Shown here one piece after another: positions 1-8,067 of a stretch of DNA of 64,000 nt (the stretch's first letter is position 1; the number at the start of each line of letters is the position of its first letter). Origin of the DNA: Kitasatospora sp. NBC_01250. Its GTDB lineage: Bacteria > Actinomycetota > Actinomycetes > Streptomycetales > Streptomycetaceae. The DNA lies in the NCBI RefSeq assembly GCF_036226465.1, contig NZ_CP108476.1, positions 7,688,001 through 7,752,000 on the forward strand, written 5' to 3'. The position numbers and the translations under genes were made by a program. A model generated the notes under the pieces. It was not told the origin of the DNA, did not search any database, and saw only the letters and a program-made list of their open reading frames with translations.

Positions 1-1142
1 CCGCCGGTGAAGCCGAAGGTGTCGGGCAGCCAGGCCTCCTGGTTCTCGACGCCGAACTCCTCCAGGAAGAACCGCTTCCCGTGCACGAACTGACGGGCCA
101 TCGCCTCCGAGCCCGGCATGTTGGTGTCCGACTCCACCCACATCCCGCCGGCCGGCACGAAGCGGCCCTCGGCCACCGCCTGCTTGACCCGGTCGTACAC
201 CTCCGGCCGGTGCTCCTTGATCCAGGCGTACTGCTGGGCCTGGGACATGGTGTAGACGAAGTCCGGCTCGTCCTCCAGCAGAGCCGTCATGTTGGCGGTG
301 GTCCTGGCCACCTTGCGGACCGTCTCGCGCAGCGGCCACAGCCAGGCGGAGTCGATGTGCGCGTGGCCCACCGCGCTGAGCCTGTGCGCGGACGGCACGG
401 CGGGGGCGGCCAGCACCCCGGCCAGCTCGGCGCGGGCGGCGGCGGCCGTCGCTCCCACGTCCTGCAGGTCGACGGCGTCCAGCGCCCGCTCCACGGCGCG
501 CAGGATCTCCCAGCGGCGCGGGCCGTCCACCGGCAGCTCGGCCATCAGCTCGCCCAGGACCTCCAGGTCCGCCACCAGGTGCCAGACGGTCTCGTCGAAG
601 ACCGCCAGGTCCATCCGGGCCAGCGTGTACTGCGGCTGGTCGCCGGCGGTCTCCTTGTCGCCCAACTCGGTGGGCAGGAAGGGGTGGTAGTCCAGGATGA
701 CCGGGTTGGAGGCAGCCTCCACGTGCAGCAGCACCTGCTCGCCGCCGGCTGCCGGTGCGGCCACCCGCACCCACTGGTTGCACGGGTTCAGGCCCTTCAC
801 CGGCGTGCCGTCGGGGCGGTAGACCAGGCCCTCGCACTGGAAGCCGGGCATGTTCTTGTCGAAGCCCAGGTCGATCAGGGCCTCCACGGTCCGCCCGGCC
901 CAGGCCTCGGGCACCGTCCCCGAGACGGTCAGCCAGCTGGTGCCCCAGGGCGCGCCCCACGCGTCGCCGACCGCGATCGGCCTGCGGGGGGCGGCCAGGC
1001 CCTCGGCGACCGGGACCGGCTCGTCGGGGGCGGTCCAGATGCCGACCTCCAGCGGGACGGACTCCGGATAGACCGCGGGGCGGATGCGCTCGTCGAGTAC
1101 GCGCTTGAGACGGGACTCGACCAGGCTGCGGTCGTCGTGCAT
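1..1142 (-). CDS. Alpha-mannosidase, GH38 (C-terminus beyond window)
   Basis: The N-terminal 380 residues of a glycoside hydrolase family 38 alpha-mannosidase are present; the rest lies left of the window. Translation from the ATG at 1142 gives an N-terminal beta-sandwich-like region, then the zinc-binding motif HAHIDSAW (H260, H262, D264) and the WLPDTFGF motif in which D374 would be the nucleophile. There is no signal peptide, so it should act in the cytoplasm on imported mannosides. It is the last visible gene of the run SBP, permease, permease, GH5, GH38, beginning 58 nt after the GH5 gene ends. Family and catalytic residues are seen directly. The linkage cleaved is inferred from context. 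Confidence 0.9.
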   Translation of the reverse strand, partial: MHDDRSLVESRLKRVLDERIRPAVYPESVPLEVGIWTAPDEPVPVAEGLAAPRRPIAVGDAWGAPWGTSWLTVSGTVPEAWAGRTVEALIDLGFDKNMPGFQCEGLVYRPDGTPVKGLNPCNQWVRVAAPAAGGEQVLLHVEAASNPVILDYHPFLPTELGDKETAGDQPQYTLARMDLAVFDETVWHLVADLEVLGELMAELPVDGPRRWEILRAVERALDAVDLQDVGATAAAARAELAGVLAAPAVPSAHRLSAVGHAHIDSAWLWPLRETVRKVARTTANMTALLEDEPDFVYTMSQAQQYAWIKEHRPEVYDRVKQAVAEGRFVPAGGMWVESDTNMPGSEAMARQFVHGKRFFLEEFGVENQEAWLPDTFGFTG

Positions 1143-1200
1143 GTGGGCTCCAGGAGAGGGCGAGGGTGGGGTGTGCCGGGTCGGATGACTCGAGGGTAGG

Positions 1201-2460
1201 TCAGGTGCGGTCGACGTCCTCGACCGTGACGACCTCGGTGATGCCGCGGGCCGTCAGGTGCGCCTGGTCGGCGGCGTGTTCGGCGAGCAGCGCGGTGGGC
1301 CGCGCGCCGTCGGCGGCCAGCCGCATGAAGGCCTCGAAGAAGGCGCCGCCGGGGGCGCAGGTGGAGCGCTTGGGCGCGTCGAGAGGCAGGTCGAGCACTA
1401 GCGCGGTGGTGCGCGGCAGCGGCCTGCGGCCGTTCGCGCGGGCCTCGGCGACCGCCTCGGCCAGCGCGCGCCCGGCCGGCTTGACCTGCTGGTCGTTGGT
1501 GAGCAGGCCCAGGCTGTACTCGAGTTCGGGGAAGTCGGCGAGCGAGCGGTCCACGTCGTGCGAGCACCACCAGGTGACGCCCCACAGGTCGGGGCAGTCC
1601 AGCGCGGCGGCCACCGTGGTGGCGGTGAAGCGGCCCGCCGCCTCGGGGGCGATGTGCGGGGCCGGTGCGCCGACCTCCTGCAGCCAGACCGGGCGGTGCG
1701 GGTCCTCGGCCCAGGCCTTGGACAGCTCGACCATGTACGCGGCGTGCTGGTCGCAGGCGGTGGAGTCGGCGCCGTAGCGCTGCGCGGTGCCGTTGAAGAC
1801 CCAGGAGTGCACGGCGGTGGCGGCGCCGATCCGGGCGGCCTGTGCCGGGGTGAACGGGTGGTCGTCCTGGTACCAGGCCGCGTCGTACTCCGCGTGCAGG
1901 TGCAGCCGGCCCGGCGCGCCCTGCTCGCAGGCGGCCAGCACCCGGCGCAGCCAGGCGGCGGCCTGCTCCGGGGTGATCCGGTCCGGGTCGGGGTGCGGAT
2001 CGCCGGAGAACTGGTTGATCTCGTTGCCGATCGTCAGGCCCAGGAAGTTGGGCCGCTCGGCCAGCGCGCCGGCCAGGGTGCGCAGGTAGTCCTCCTGCCC
2101 CTCGACCACCTCGGGGTCGGTGAAGATGTTGCGCCGGTGCCAGGTGGCCGTCCACGAGGGCAGGAAGTCGAAGCTGGACAGGTGGCCCTGCAGGCCGTCC
2201 ACCGCGACGTCCAGGCCGCGTTCGCCCGCCGCGTCCACCAGCGCGACCAACTGCTCGACGGCGCGCGGGCGGATCAGCGTGCGGTTGGGCTGGAAGAGCG
2301 GCCAGAGCGGGAAGACCCGCAGGTGGTCCAGGCCCAGCCCGGCGATCGAGTCCAGGTCGGTGCGCACCGCGTCGAGGTCGAAGTCGAGCCAGTGGTGGAA
2401 CCATCCCTTGGCCGGGGTGTAGTTGACGCCGAACCTCGGCGCGTCGATCGCGTCACTCAT
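1201..2460 (-). CDS. GH5-like (clan GH-A) glycoside hydrolase
   Basis: A 419-residue protein with the (beta/alpha)8-barrel pattern of cellulase/mannanase-type clan GH-A enzymes. The acid/base motif GNEINQF places Glu147, and VWLQEVG places the likely nucleophile Glu262. The N-terminus FGVNYTPAKGWFHHWLDFD has no signal peptide, so the enzyme is probably intracellular. It lies 37 nt after a permease gene and before a GH38 mannosidase gene, so a beta-linked mannoside or the chitobiose-core Man-beta-1,4-GlcNAc link is a reasonable substrate guess. The guess comes only from context. The exact GH5 subfamily cannot be told by eye. Confidence 0.8.
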   Translation of the reverse strand: MSDAIDAPRFGVNYTPAKGWFHHWLDFDLDAVRTDLDSIAGLGLDHLRVFPLWPLFQPNRTLIRPRAVEQLVALVDAAGERGLDVAVDGLQGHLSSFDFLPSWTATWHRRNIFTDPEVVEGQEDYLRTLAGALAERPNFLGLTIGNEINQFSGDPHPDPDRITPEQAAAWLRRVLAACEQGAPGRLHLHAEYDAAWYQDDHPFTPAQAARIGAATAVHSWVFNGTAQRYGADSTACDQHAAYMVELSKAWAEDPHRPVWLQEVGAPAPHIAPEAAGRFTATTVAAALDCPDLWGVTWWCSHDVDRSLADFPELEYSLGLLTNDQQVKPAGRALAEAVAEARANGRRPLPRTTALVLDLPLDAPKRSTCAPGGAFFEAFMRLAADGARPTALLAEHAADQAHLTARGITEVVTVEDVDRT

Positions 2461-2497
2461 GAGTAGTCTCAGTTCTCCGGTACGTGTCGGCTGGTCA

Positions 2498-3421
2498 TCA
2501 GCCCTTCACCGCGCCCTCGCCGACGCCGCGGAAGAAGAACCGCTGCAGTGCCACGAAGAGCGCCAGGATCGGCAGCAGGGCGATCATCGCGCCGGCCGCC
2601 AGGGTGCGCGGATCGGCCGAGAAGACGTTCTGCAGGTAGGAGAGGCCGACGGTGAGGGTGAGCTTGTCGGGGCTCTGCAGGACCAGCAGCGGCCACAGGA
2701 AGTCGTCCCAGGCGCCGATGAAGGTCAGGATGGCGACCACGCTCAGCGTGCCCTTGACGCTGGGCAGCGCGATGTAGCGGATGCGCTGCCAGACGGTGGC
2801 CCCGTCGATCACCGCGGCCTCCTCCACGTCGGCGGGCAGGGCCAGGAAGGCGTTGCGCATCAGCAGCACGTTCAGCGCCCCGATCATGGCGGGCAGCGCC
2901 ACGCCGATCAGCGAGTTGCCGAAGCCGAGCTTGGTCACCGTCTGGTACTGCGAGATGATGGTCACCTCGCCGGGCAGCACCAGGGTGGACAGGAACAGGC
3001 CCAGCACCAGCCGTTGGCCGCGGAACCTCAGCCGGGCCAGCGCGTAGCCGGCGGCGGTGGCGCCGAGCAGGTTGCCGCCCACGCAGAGCGCCGCCACGAT
3101 GATCGAGTTGAGCGCGAAGTGCCCGATCGGCACGGCCCGCGCCACCTTGCCGTAGTTGGCGAAGGTCGGGTGGTGCGGCAGCAGTTGCGGGGTGGCGGTG
3201 TAGACGTCCTCGAAGGCGCTCTTCAGCGAGGTGGAGAGCTCCCAGAGCATTGGCCCGACCGTGACGGCCAGGATCACCAGCAGGGTGAGGTAGCGGGCGG
3301 TCAGGCCCAGCGGGGTCACCGCGTCGAAGACGGGGGAGCGGCGCCGCCCGGGCCCGCGCCTGGCGGCGGGGGCCGGTGCGGGGGCGGGCGGGGCGTCGAC
3401 CCGGTCGGACAGGGCGGTCAT
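2498..3421 (-). CDS. Carbohydrate ABC transporter permease (MalG type)
   Basis: A 307-residue inner-membrane permease with a Pro/Ala/Arg-rich cytoplasmic N-terminus and six hydrophobic segments. The EAA loop, read as EEAAVIDGATVWQRIRYIALP-like, contacts the ATPase. The start ATG overlaps the TGA of the upstream permease by one base (TGATG), so the two are translationally coupled. No ATPase gene is in the operon. In streptomycetes such importers usually share the general ATPase MsiK, which is family knowledge and not seen here. The likely partners are the permease and binding protein encoded just upstream. Confidence 0.93.
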   Translation of the reverse strand: MTALSDRVDAPPAPAPAPAARRGPGRRRSPVFDAVTPLGLTARYLTLLVILAVTVGPMLWELSTSLKSAFEDVYTATPQLLPHHPTFANYGKVARAVPIGHFALNSIIVAALCVGGNLLGATAAGYALARLRFRGQRLVLGLFLSTLVLPGEVTIISQYQTVTKLGFGNSLIGVALPAMIGALNVLLMRNAFLALPADVEEAAVIDGATVWQRIRYIALPSVKGTLSVVAILTFIGAWDDFLWPLLVLQSPDKLTLTVGLSYLQNVFSADPRTLAAGAMIALLPILALFVALQRFFFRGVGEGAVKG

Positions 3422-4293
3422 CAGTCGGTCCTCCGGTTCCAGCGGGCCAGCAGCAGCAGCGGGCCGATGGTCAGCACGAAGAGCAGCACGCTGAGCGCGG
3501 AGGCGTAGCCGAGCCGGCCGTCGCTGCCCGAGGCGGCCTGCTGGATCAGCATCACCAGCGAGACGTCCTGGCCGCCGATGCCGCCGGTGCGTCCGCCGAG
3601 GATGTACAGCTCGGAGAAGGTGCGCATGGCGTTGACCGCGATCAGCACCGAGACCAGCGCCATGGTGCCGCGCACACCGGGCACCGTCACCGCCCAGAAG
3701 CGGCGCACCGTGCCGGCGCCGTCCACTGCGGCGGCCTCGTGCAGCTCTCGGCGCACGTTCCCGAGCGCCGAGAGGTAGAGCACCATGTAGTAGCCCAGGC
3801 CCTTCCAGACGGTGAGCGTGATGGCGCTGAAGAGCAGCAGCCACCGGTCGGTCAGGAAGGGCACGGTCGAGTGGATCAGGCCCATCTGCTTGCCGAGCCC
3901 GTTGACCAGGCCCCGGTCGTCCAGCAGCCACTGCCAGATCAGCGCCACCACCACGGCGGAGGCGATCACCGGGAAGTAGAAGACGGTCCGGAAGAAGCCC
4001 ATGAACGGCAGGGTGCGCTGGACCAGCATGGCCAGCAGCAGCGGCAGGAAGGTCAGCAGCGGGACGCAGACCGCCATGAAGATCAGCGTGTTGAGGATCG
4101 CGTCGCGCAGCAGCGGGTCGTGCCACATCAGGGCGTAGTTGTGCACGCCGATGAACTGCCCGCCGCTGAGGGTGTGCACGTTGGTGAACGAGAGCACACC
4201 GGTGTTGATCGCCGGCCAGAGGCTGAAGACGGCGAGCCAGATCAGCGCGGGGGCGATCAACAGCCAGGGGGTGTACCAGCGGTGGGCCTTCAT
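3421..4293 (-). CDS. Carbohydrate ABC transporter permease (MalF type)
   Basis: A 290-residue permease beginning MKAHRWYTPWLLIAPALIWL. It has six predicted membrane spans and an EAA loop around HEAAAVDGAGTVRRFW. It is the partner of the MalG-type permease encoded immediately downstream, which it overlaps by one base. The upstream gene encodes the binding lipoprotein (33-nt gap). It should form the membrane channel of an oligosaccharide importer. The substrate is inferred from the neighbouring mannosidases. Confidence 0.93.
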   Translation of the reverse strand: MKAHRWYTPWLLIAPALIWLAVFSLWPAINTGVLSFTNVHTLSGGQFIGVHNYALMWHDPLLRDAILNTLIFMAVCVPLLTFLPLLLAMLVQRTLPFMGFFRTVFYFPVIASAVVVALIWQWLLDDRGLVNGLGKQMGLIHSTVPFLTDRWLLLFSAITLTVWKGLGYYMVLYLSALGNVRRELHEAAAVDGAGTVRRFWAVTVPGVRGTMALVSVLIAVNAMRTFSELYILGGRTGGIGGQDVSLVMLIQQAASGSDGRLGYASALSVLLFVLTIGPLLLLARWNRRTD

Positions 4294-4326
4294 CGGGTCC
4301 TCCAGGAAGCGTGGCGGATCACTGGC

Positions 4327-5631
4327 TCACTGACCGAGCAGCTGGTTCGCCCGGTTGGCGGCGTTGTCCAGGGCCTGCTTGGCCGACTCCTTCCCGGTCA
4401 TCGCCAGGGCGACCTGCTGGTTGAGGTAGGTGTCCATGGCGTCGGTCCACTGCGGCGGGGTGAAGTTCACCGCCTTCTGCATGTCCTGGTAGGCGATCAC
4501 CGAGGCGTCGCCCTGCGGGGTGCCGTCGCTCTTGCTGTAGGCCGGGTCGTTGGCCGAGGCGGCGCTGCCGGGCAGGTAGCCGGGGGCCAGCTTGACGAAG
4601 GCGACCTGGTTCTCGTTGTCGGTGACGAACTTGCCGAAGGCCAGCGCGAGCGGCAGGTTCTTGCTCTTGGCGGAGACCGACAGGCCCTGGACGTAGAGCG
4701 GGGCGGTGTCCAGCGCGGGGGAGGGGACGATCTGCGGGGCCAGGCTCGGGTTGCTCTGTCCGACGCTGGTGATGAAGTTGCCGCCGGCCACCGTCCAGCC
4801 CACCTGCTGCTTGTTGAACAGCGCGGAGTTGCCCTCGTAGGTGCTGGTGAGCACGTTGGAGGGCAGGTAGCCGGCCGCGTAGGCGGCGGTGTACTTGTCC
4901 AGCATGGCGGCTGCGCCGTCGGTGTTGAAGGTGAACTTCTTGCCGTCCGGGCTCATCAGCGGGGTGCCGGAGTTCACGATGTCCGACAGGCCGGGCGGGC
5001 GGCTCATCAGGTAGTCCTTGCCACCCGACTTGTCGTGCATGATCTTGGCCTGGGCGACCAGCTCGTCGAAGGTCTTCGGCAGGTTGTTCGGGTCCAGGCC
5101 GTCGCGCTGGAGCATCCCCTTGTTCCAGTAGCTGACGTCGGTGCCCAGGTACCAGGGCAGGCCGAAGCCGTCGGGGCCGATGTCGGAGTAGGTGTAGGCG
5201 GCCAGGCCGCTGTGCACGTAGTCCTGCGACAGGGTCGGCACGTTCTTGCTGAGGTCGAGCAGTGCGCCCACCTTGGCGACCGAGTGCGCGATGTCCGGCG
5301 GAAGGTTGATCACGTCTGGCAGGCTGTTGCTGGTCACCTGGCTGGTCACCTTGTCGGCGTAGCCGTCACCGGGCTGGTCGACCCAGGTGATCGTGGTGCC
5401 CGGGTGCTGGCTCTCGAAGTCCTTGATCAGGCCGTTGAAGTAGGGAGTGAACTTGTCGTTCTTCAGCGACCAGGTCTGGAAGGTGATCTCGCCCTTGATC
5501 GGGGCGTCCGCCGCGACGGTCTGCTTGGCGGCGCCCGAGTCGCTGCTGCTGCCGACGCCGCAGCCCGTGAGGGTGGCTGCGGTGAGGGCCGCGAGGGCTG
5601 CGAGGGTGATGCCGGCCTGGATTCTTCGCAT
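4327..5631 (-). CDS. Extracellular sugar-binding lipoprotein of ABC importer
   Basis: A 434-residue family 1 extracellular solute-binding protein. It has a lipoprotein signal (MRRIQAGITLAALAALTAAT followed by lipobox LTGC), so it should be tethered to the outer face of the membrane. The mature part shows the usual SBP pattern (ITFQTWSLKNDKFTPYF, FGLPWYLGTD, GGNFITSV). An AGGAG ribosome-binding site precedes the ATG. It is the first gene of the minus-strand operon and faces the lacI-type gene across a 163-bp intergenic region with an operator-like site. It likely captures oligosaccharides released by the secreted GH18 enzyme; this role is inferred. Confidence 0.93.
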   Translation of the reverse strand: MRRIQAGITLAALAALTAATLTGCGVGSSSDSGAAKQTVAADAPIKGEITFQTWSLKNDKFTPYFNGLIKDFESQHPGTTITWVDQPGDGYADKVTSQVTSNSLPDVINLPPDIAHSVAKVGALLDLSKNVPTLSQDYVHSGLAAYTYSDIGPDGFGLPWYLGTDVSYWNKGMLQRDGLDPNNLPKTFDELVAQAKIMHDKSGGKDYLMSRPPGLSDIVNSGTPLMSPDGKKFTFNTDGAAAMLDKYTAAYAAGYLPSNVLTSTYEGNSALFNKQQVGWTVAGGNFITSVGQSNPSLAPQIVPSPALDTAPLYVQGLSVSAKSKNLPLALAFGKFVTDNENQVAFVKLAPGYLPGSAASANDPAYSKSDGTPQGDASVIAYQDMQKAVNFTPPQWTDAMDTYLNQQVALAMTGKESAKQALDNAANRANQLLGQ

Positions 5632-5709
5632 CGATAACTCCTGGTCCTGCCCGACGAGGTGAGGGAGGTTCGAGGGTGGGTGCGGGGGGAAAGCGGGGGC
5701 TGAGTGGGT

Positions 5710-5725
5710 GCTGAAGCGATTTACT
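5710..5725. promoter_or_regulatory. Putative LacI-type operator, site 1
   Basis: The sequence gctgaagcgatttact matches 13 of 16 positions of the reverse complement of the near-perfect site at 6943-6958 (gctaaagcgatttagc). It lies between the divergent SBP gene and the lacI-type gene, where a repressor would control both. The central CGAT with A/T flanks resembles LacI-family operators. No experimental support is visible. Confidence 0.55.
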
Positions 5726-5794
5726 AAACCGGTCCAGTTGATGGTGGACTATGCTCCAGCACGGCAAAGGTGTCAAGAGAGGAAACAGAACACG

Positions 5795-6814
5795 ATGGGC
5801 AGACCGACGATCGCCGACATCGCCCGACAGGCGGGGGTGTCCAAGGGCGCGGTGTCGTTCGCTCTCAACGGACGCCCAGGGGTGAGCGAGGAGACCCGCA
5901 CCCGGATCCTGCGCGTCGCGGAGGAGATGAAGTGGCGCCCGCACAGCGCGGCCAGGGCGCTCGGCGGGGCGCGCGCCGGCGCGGTCGGCCTGGTGCTGGC
6001 GCGCCCGGCGCGCACGCTGGGGCTCGAACCGTTTTTCGCCCAGCTGCTCTCCGGCCTGCAGGCCGGACTCTCGGTGCACTCCACCGCGCTGCAGCTGCTG
6101 GTGGTCGAGGACACCGCCGCCGAGATCGAGGTGTACCGGCGCTGGGCGTCCGAGCACCGGGTGGACGGCTTCGTCCTGGTCGACCTGCAGGTGCGCGACC
6201 CGCGGATCGAGGTGCTGGAGGAGCTCGGCATGCCCACCGTGGTGCTGGGCGGCCCCGGCAAGCACGGGAGGCTGCCCAGCGTCTGGGCCGACGACCGGGA
6301 GGCGATGCTCTCGATCGTGGAGTACCTGGCCGCGCTCGGGCACCGCAGGATCGCCCACCTGGCCGGCCTGCCCGCCTTCCAGCACACCCAGCGCCGGATC
6401 CGCGCGCTGCGCGACGCGGCCAAGCGGCTGGGCCTGACCGAGGCGCTCTCGCTGCCCACCGACTTCAGCGACGCCGAGGGGGCCGCCGCCACCCGGACCC
6501 TGCTGGCCCGCCGGGAGCGGCCGACGGCGATCATCTACGACAGCGACGTGATGGCGGTGGCGGGGCTCGGGGTGGCCACCGAGATGGGTGTGGCGGTGCC
6601 CGCCGAGCTCTCCGTCGTCTCCTTCGACGACTCGGTGCTGGCCAGGATCGTGCACCCGCCGCTGACGGCGCTCTCCCGGGACACCTTCACGCTCGGCGAG
6701 CAGGTGGCCAGGACGCTGCTCGCGGTGATCGACGACCCGGAGTCGGCGGCCGACCTCAAGACGCCCACCCCGCGGCTGACGGTGCGCGAGAGCACGGCGA
6801 TGCCGCGGCGCTGA
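5795..6814 (+). CDS. LacI-family transcriptional regulator
   Basis: A 339-residue regulator. Residues 3-50 form the LacI helix-turn-helix (PTIADIARQAGVSKGAVSFA) and hinge. Residues 60-335 form the periplasmic-binding-protein-like effector domain (typical GYDS/FDDSVLARIVHPPLT pattern near the C-terminus). I chose the ATG at 5795 because MGRPTIADIA is the usual family start; an ATG at 5708 in the same frame would add 29 atypical residues and run through the operator. It is divergent from the ABC operon and directly precedes the GH18 gene, with matching operator-like sites on both sides. The likely effector is an imported glycan fragment. Confidence 0.93.
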   Translation: MGRPTIADIARQAGVSKGAVSFALNGRPGVSEETRTRILRVAEEMKWRPHSAARALGGARAGAVGLVLARPARTLGLEPFFAQLLSGLQAGLSVHSTALQLLVVEDTAAEIEVYRRWASEHRVDGFVLVDLQVRDPRIEVLEELGMPTVVLGGPGKHGRLPSVWADDREAMLSIVEYLAALGHRRIAHLAGLPAFQHTQRRIRALRDAAKRLGLTEALSLPTDFSDAEGAAATRTLLARRERPTAIIYDSDVMAVAGLGVATEMGVAVPAELSVVSFDDSVLARIVHPPLTALSRDTFTLGEQVARTLLAVIDDPESAADLKTPTPRLTVRESTAMPRR

Positions 6815-6942
6815 GGGCGCGGGCCGCGGCACCGAGGGCTCGGGCGGTGCGCCGAGGGCGCCGGCGGTGGCCGAAAGGGCAGCGAAACCGGCCGAAGACA
6901 CCGCAGGCGCCGTCGAGAACAGTCGATGGCATTGACGGGTGA

Positions 6943-6958
6943 GCTAAATCGCTTTAGC
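6943..6958. promoter_or_regulatory. Putative LacI-type operator, site 2
   Basis: The inverted repeat GCTAAA-TCGC-TTTAGC has perfect 6-bp arms. It lies 77 bp upstream of the GH18 start codon and matches the site upstream of the ABC operon. The pair suggests that the adjacent LacI protein controls both transcription units. Confidence 0.6.
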
Positions 6959-7034
6959 GTCCCGGGGCGGAGCGTCCGACGATCGGCGGACGCTCCGCGA
7001 CCACCCTCATCCACCCCCACACCGGGAGGTAACC

Positions 7035-7991
7035 ATGTCGGGTCGCCTCGCTCGTGCCTGCACGGCCCTGCTCGCGGTCGGCGCCCTCGCGCTCACCGCA
7101 GGCCAGGCCAGTGCCCACGCGCCCGCCGACAGCGGTACCCAGCACAACGCCACCGCGCTGCACCACCGCGGCACCCCCGCCCACCACGTCGTCGCCTACT
7201 ACCAGACCCAGTACAGCAACGGGAGTTACGTCTCGCCGCTGCCGCTGAAGAACACCGCCACCGACATCGACGTGGCCGCCTTCCACCTCAACGCGGGCAA
7301 GAGCATCACGCTCAACGACGACCCGCCGTCCTCGTCGAAGTACACCCGGATGTGGCAGGACCTCGCCACCCTGCAGCAGTCCGGCGCGCACGTGGAGGCG
7401 ATGCTCGGCGGCGCCGCCCAGGGCAGCTACGCCGACCTGCACAACGACTTCAACACCTACTACCCGCAGCTGCGCGACACGCTGCGCACCTACCACTTCG
7501 ACGGGGTCGACCTCGACATGGAGGAGACCTTCTCGCTGGCCGACACCGAGCACCTGATCAACCAGCTGCGGACCGACTTCGGCAGCGGCTTCATCATCAA
7601 CCTCGCGCCGGTGGCCAGCGACCTGTCCGGCGGCTCGAACTTCTCCGGCGGCTTCAGCTACAGCCAGCTCGACCAGGACATGGGCAGCAAGATCTCCTGG
7701 TACAACGCCCAGTTCTACTGCGGCTGGGGCGACCTGGGCGACACCTCCGCCTACGACGCCGTGATCCAGAACGGCTTCGACCCCTCCCGGGTGGTCGCCG
7801 GCACGGTGACCAACTCCGCCAACTGCTCGGGCTACATAGACCCGGGCCAGCTGGCCGGCACGCTGGGCTCGCTGGTCGGTGAGTACGCCAACTTCGGTGG
7901 CGTGGCGGGCTGGGAGTACTTCAACGCCGTTCCGGTCAACGGCACCGGCCCGGCCTCCTGGTACGCCGCGGCCAAGCGCGCGATGGGCTGA
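7035..7991 (+). CDS. Secreted GH18 enzyme, likely endo-beta-N-acetylglucosaminidase
   Basis: A 318-residue secreted protein with a cleavable signal peptide (residues 1-27, ending AGQASAHA). The GH18 signature DGVDLDME gives D156, D159, D161 and catalytic E163. The segment WYNAQFYCGWGD resembles the substrate-binding Tyr region of fungal-type N-glycan endoglycosidases (Endo-T/Endo-CC group) more than that of chitinases. A GGGAGGT ribosome-binding site precedes the ATG. There are no chitin-binding modules. With mannosidases, an importer and a LacI regulator around it, release of N-glycans from glycoproteins is the best guess. Chitinase activity remains possible. Confidence 0.8.
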   Translation: MSGRLARACTALLAVGALALTAGQASAHAPADSGTQHNATALHHRGTPAHHVVAYYQTQYSNGSYVSPLPLKNTATDIDVAAFHLNAGKSITLNDDPPSSSKYTRMWQDLATLQQSGAHVEAMLGGAAQGSYADLHNDFNTYYPQLRDTLRTYHFDGVDLDMEETFSLADTEHLINQLRTDFGSGFIINLAPVASDLSGGSNFSGGFSYSQLDQDMGSKISWYNAQFYCGWGDLGDTSAYDAVIQNGFDPSRVVAGTVTNSANCSGYIDPGQLAGTLGSLVGEYANFGGVAGWEYFNAVPVNGTGPASWYAAAKRAMG

Positions 7992-8067
7992 AGGCCGCCC
8001 AACTCGCTTGGTAGTCACACCGCATAGCCGTTCCACCGTCTGACTGTTCAGCAGAGAGGATCGACCC

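Noticed and set aside
3376..5637. Plus-strand open frame of 753 codons over the ABC transporter genes
   Set aside because: Lies opposite three overlapping transporter genes with clear family motifs and shows no recognisable domain.
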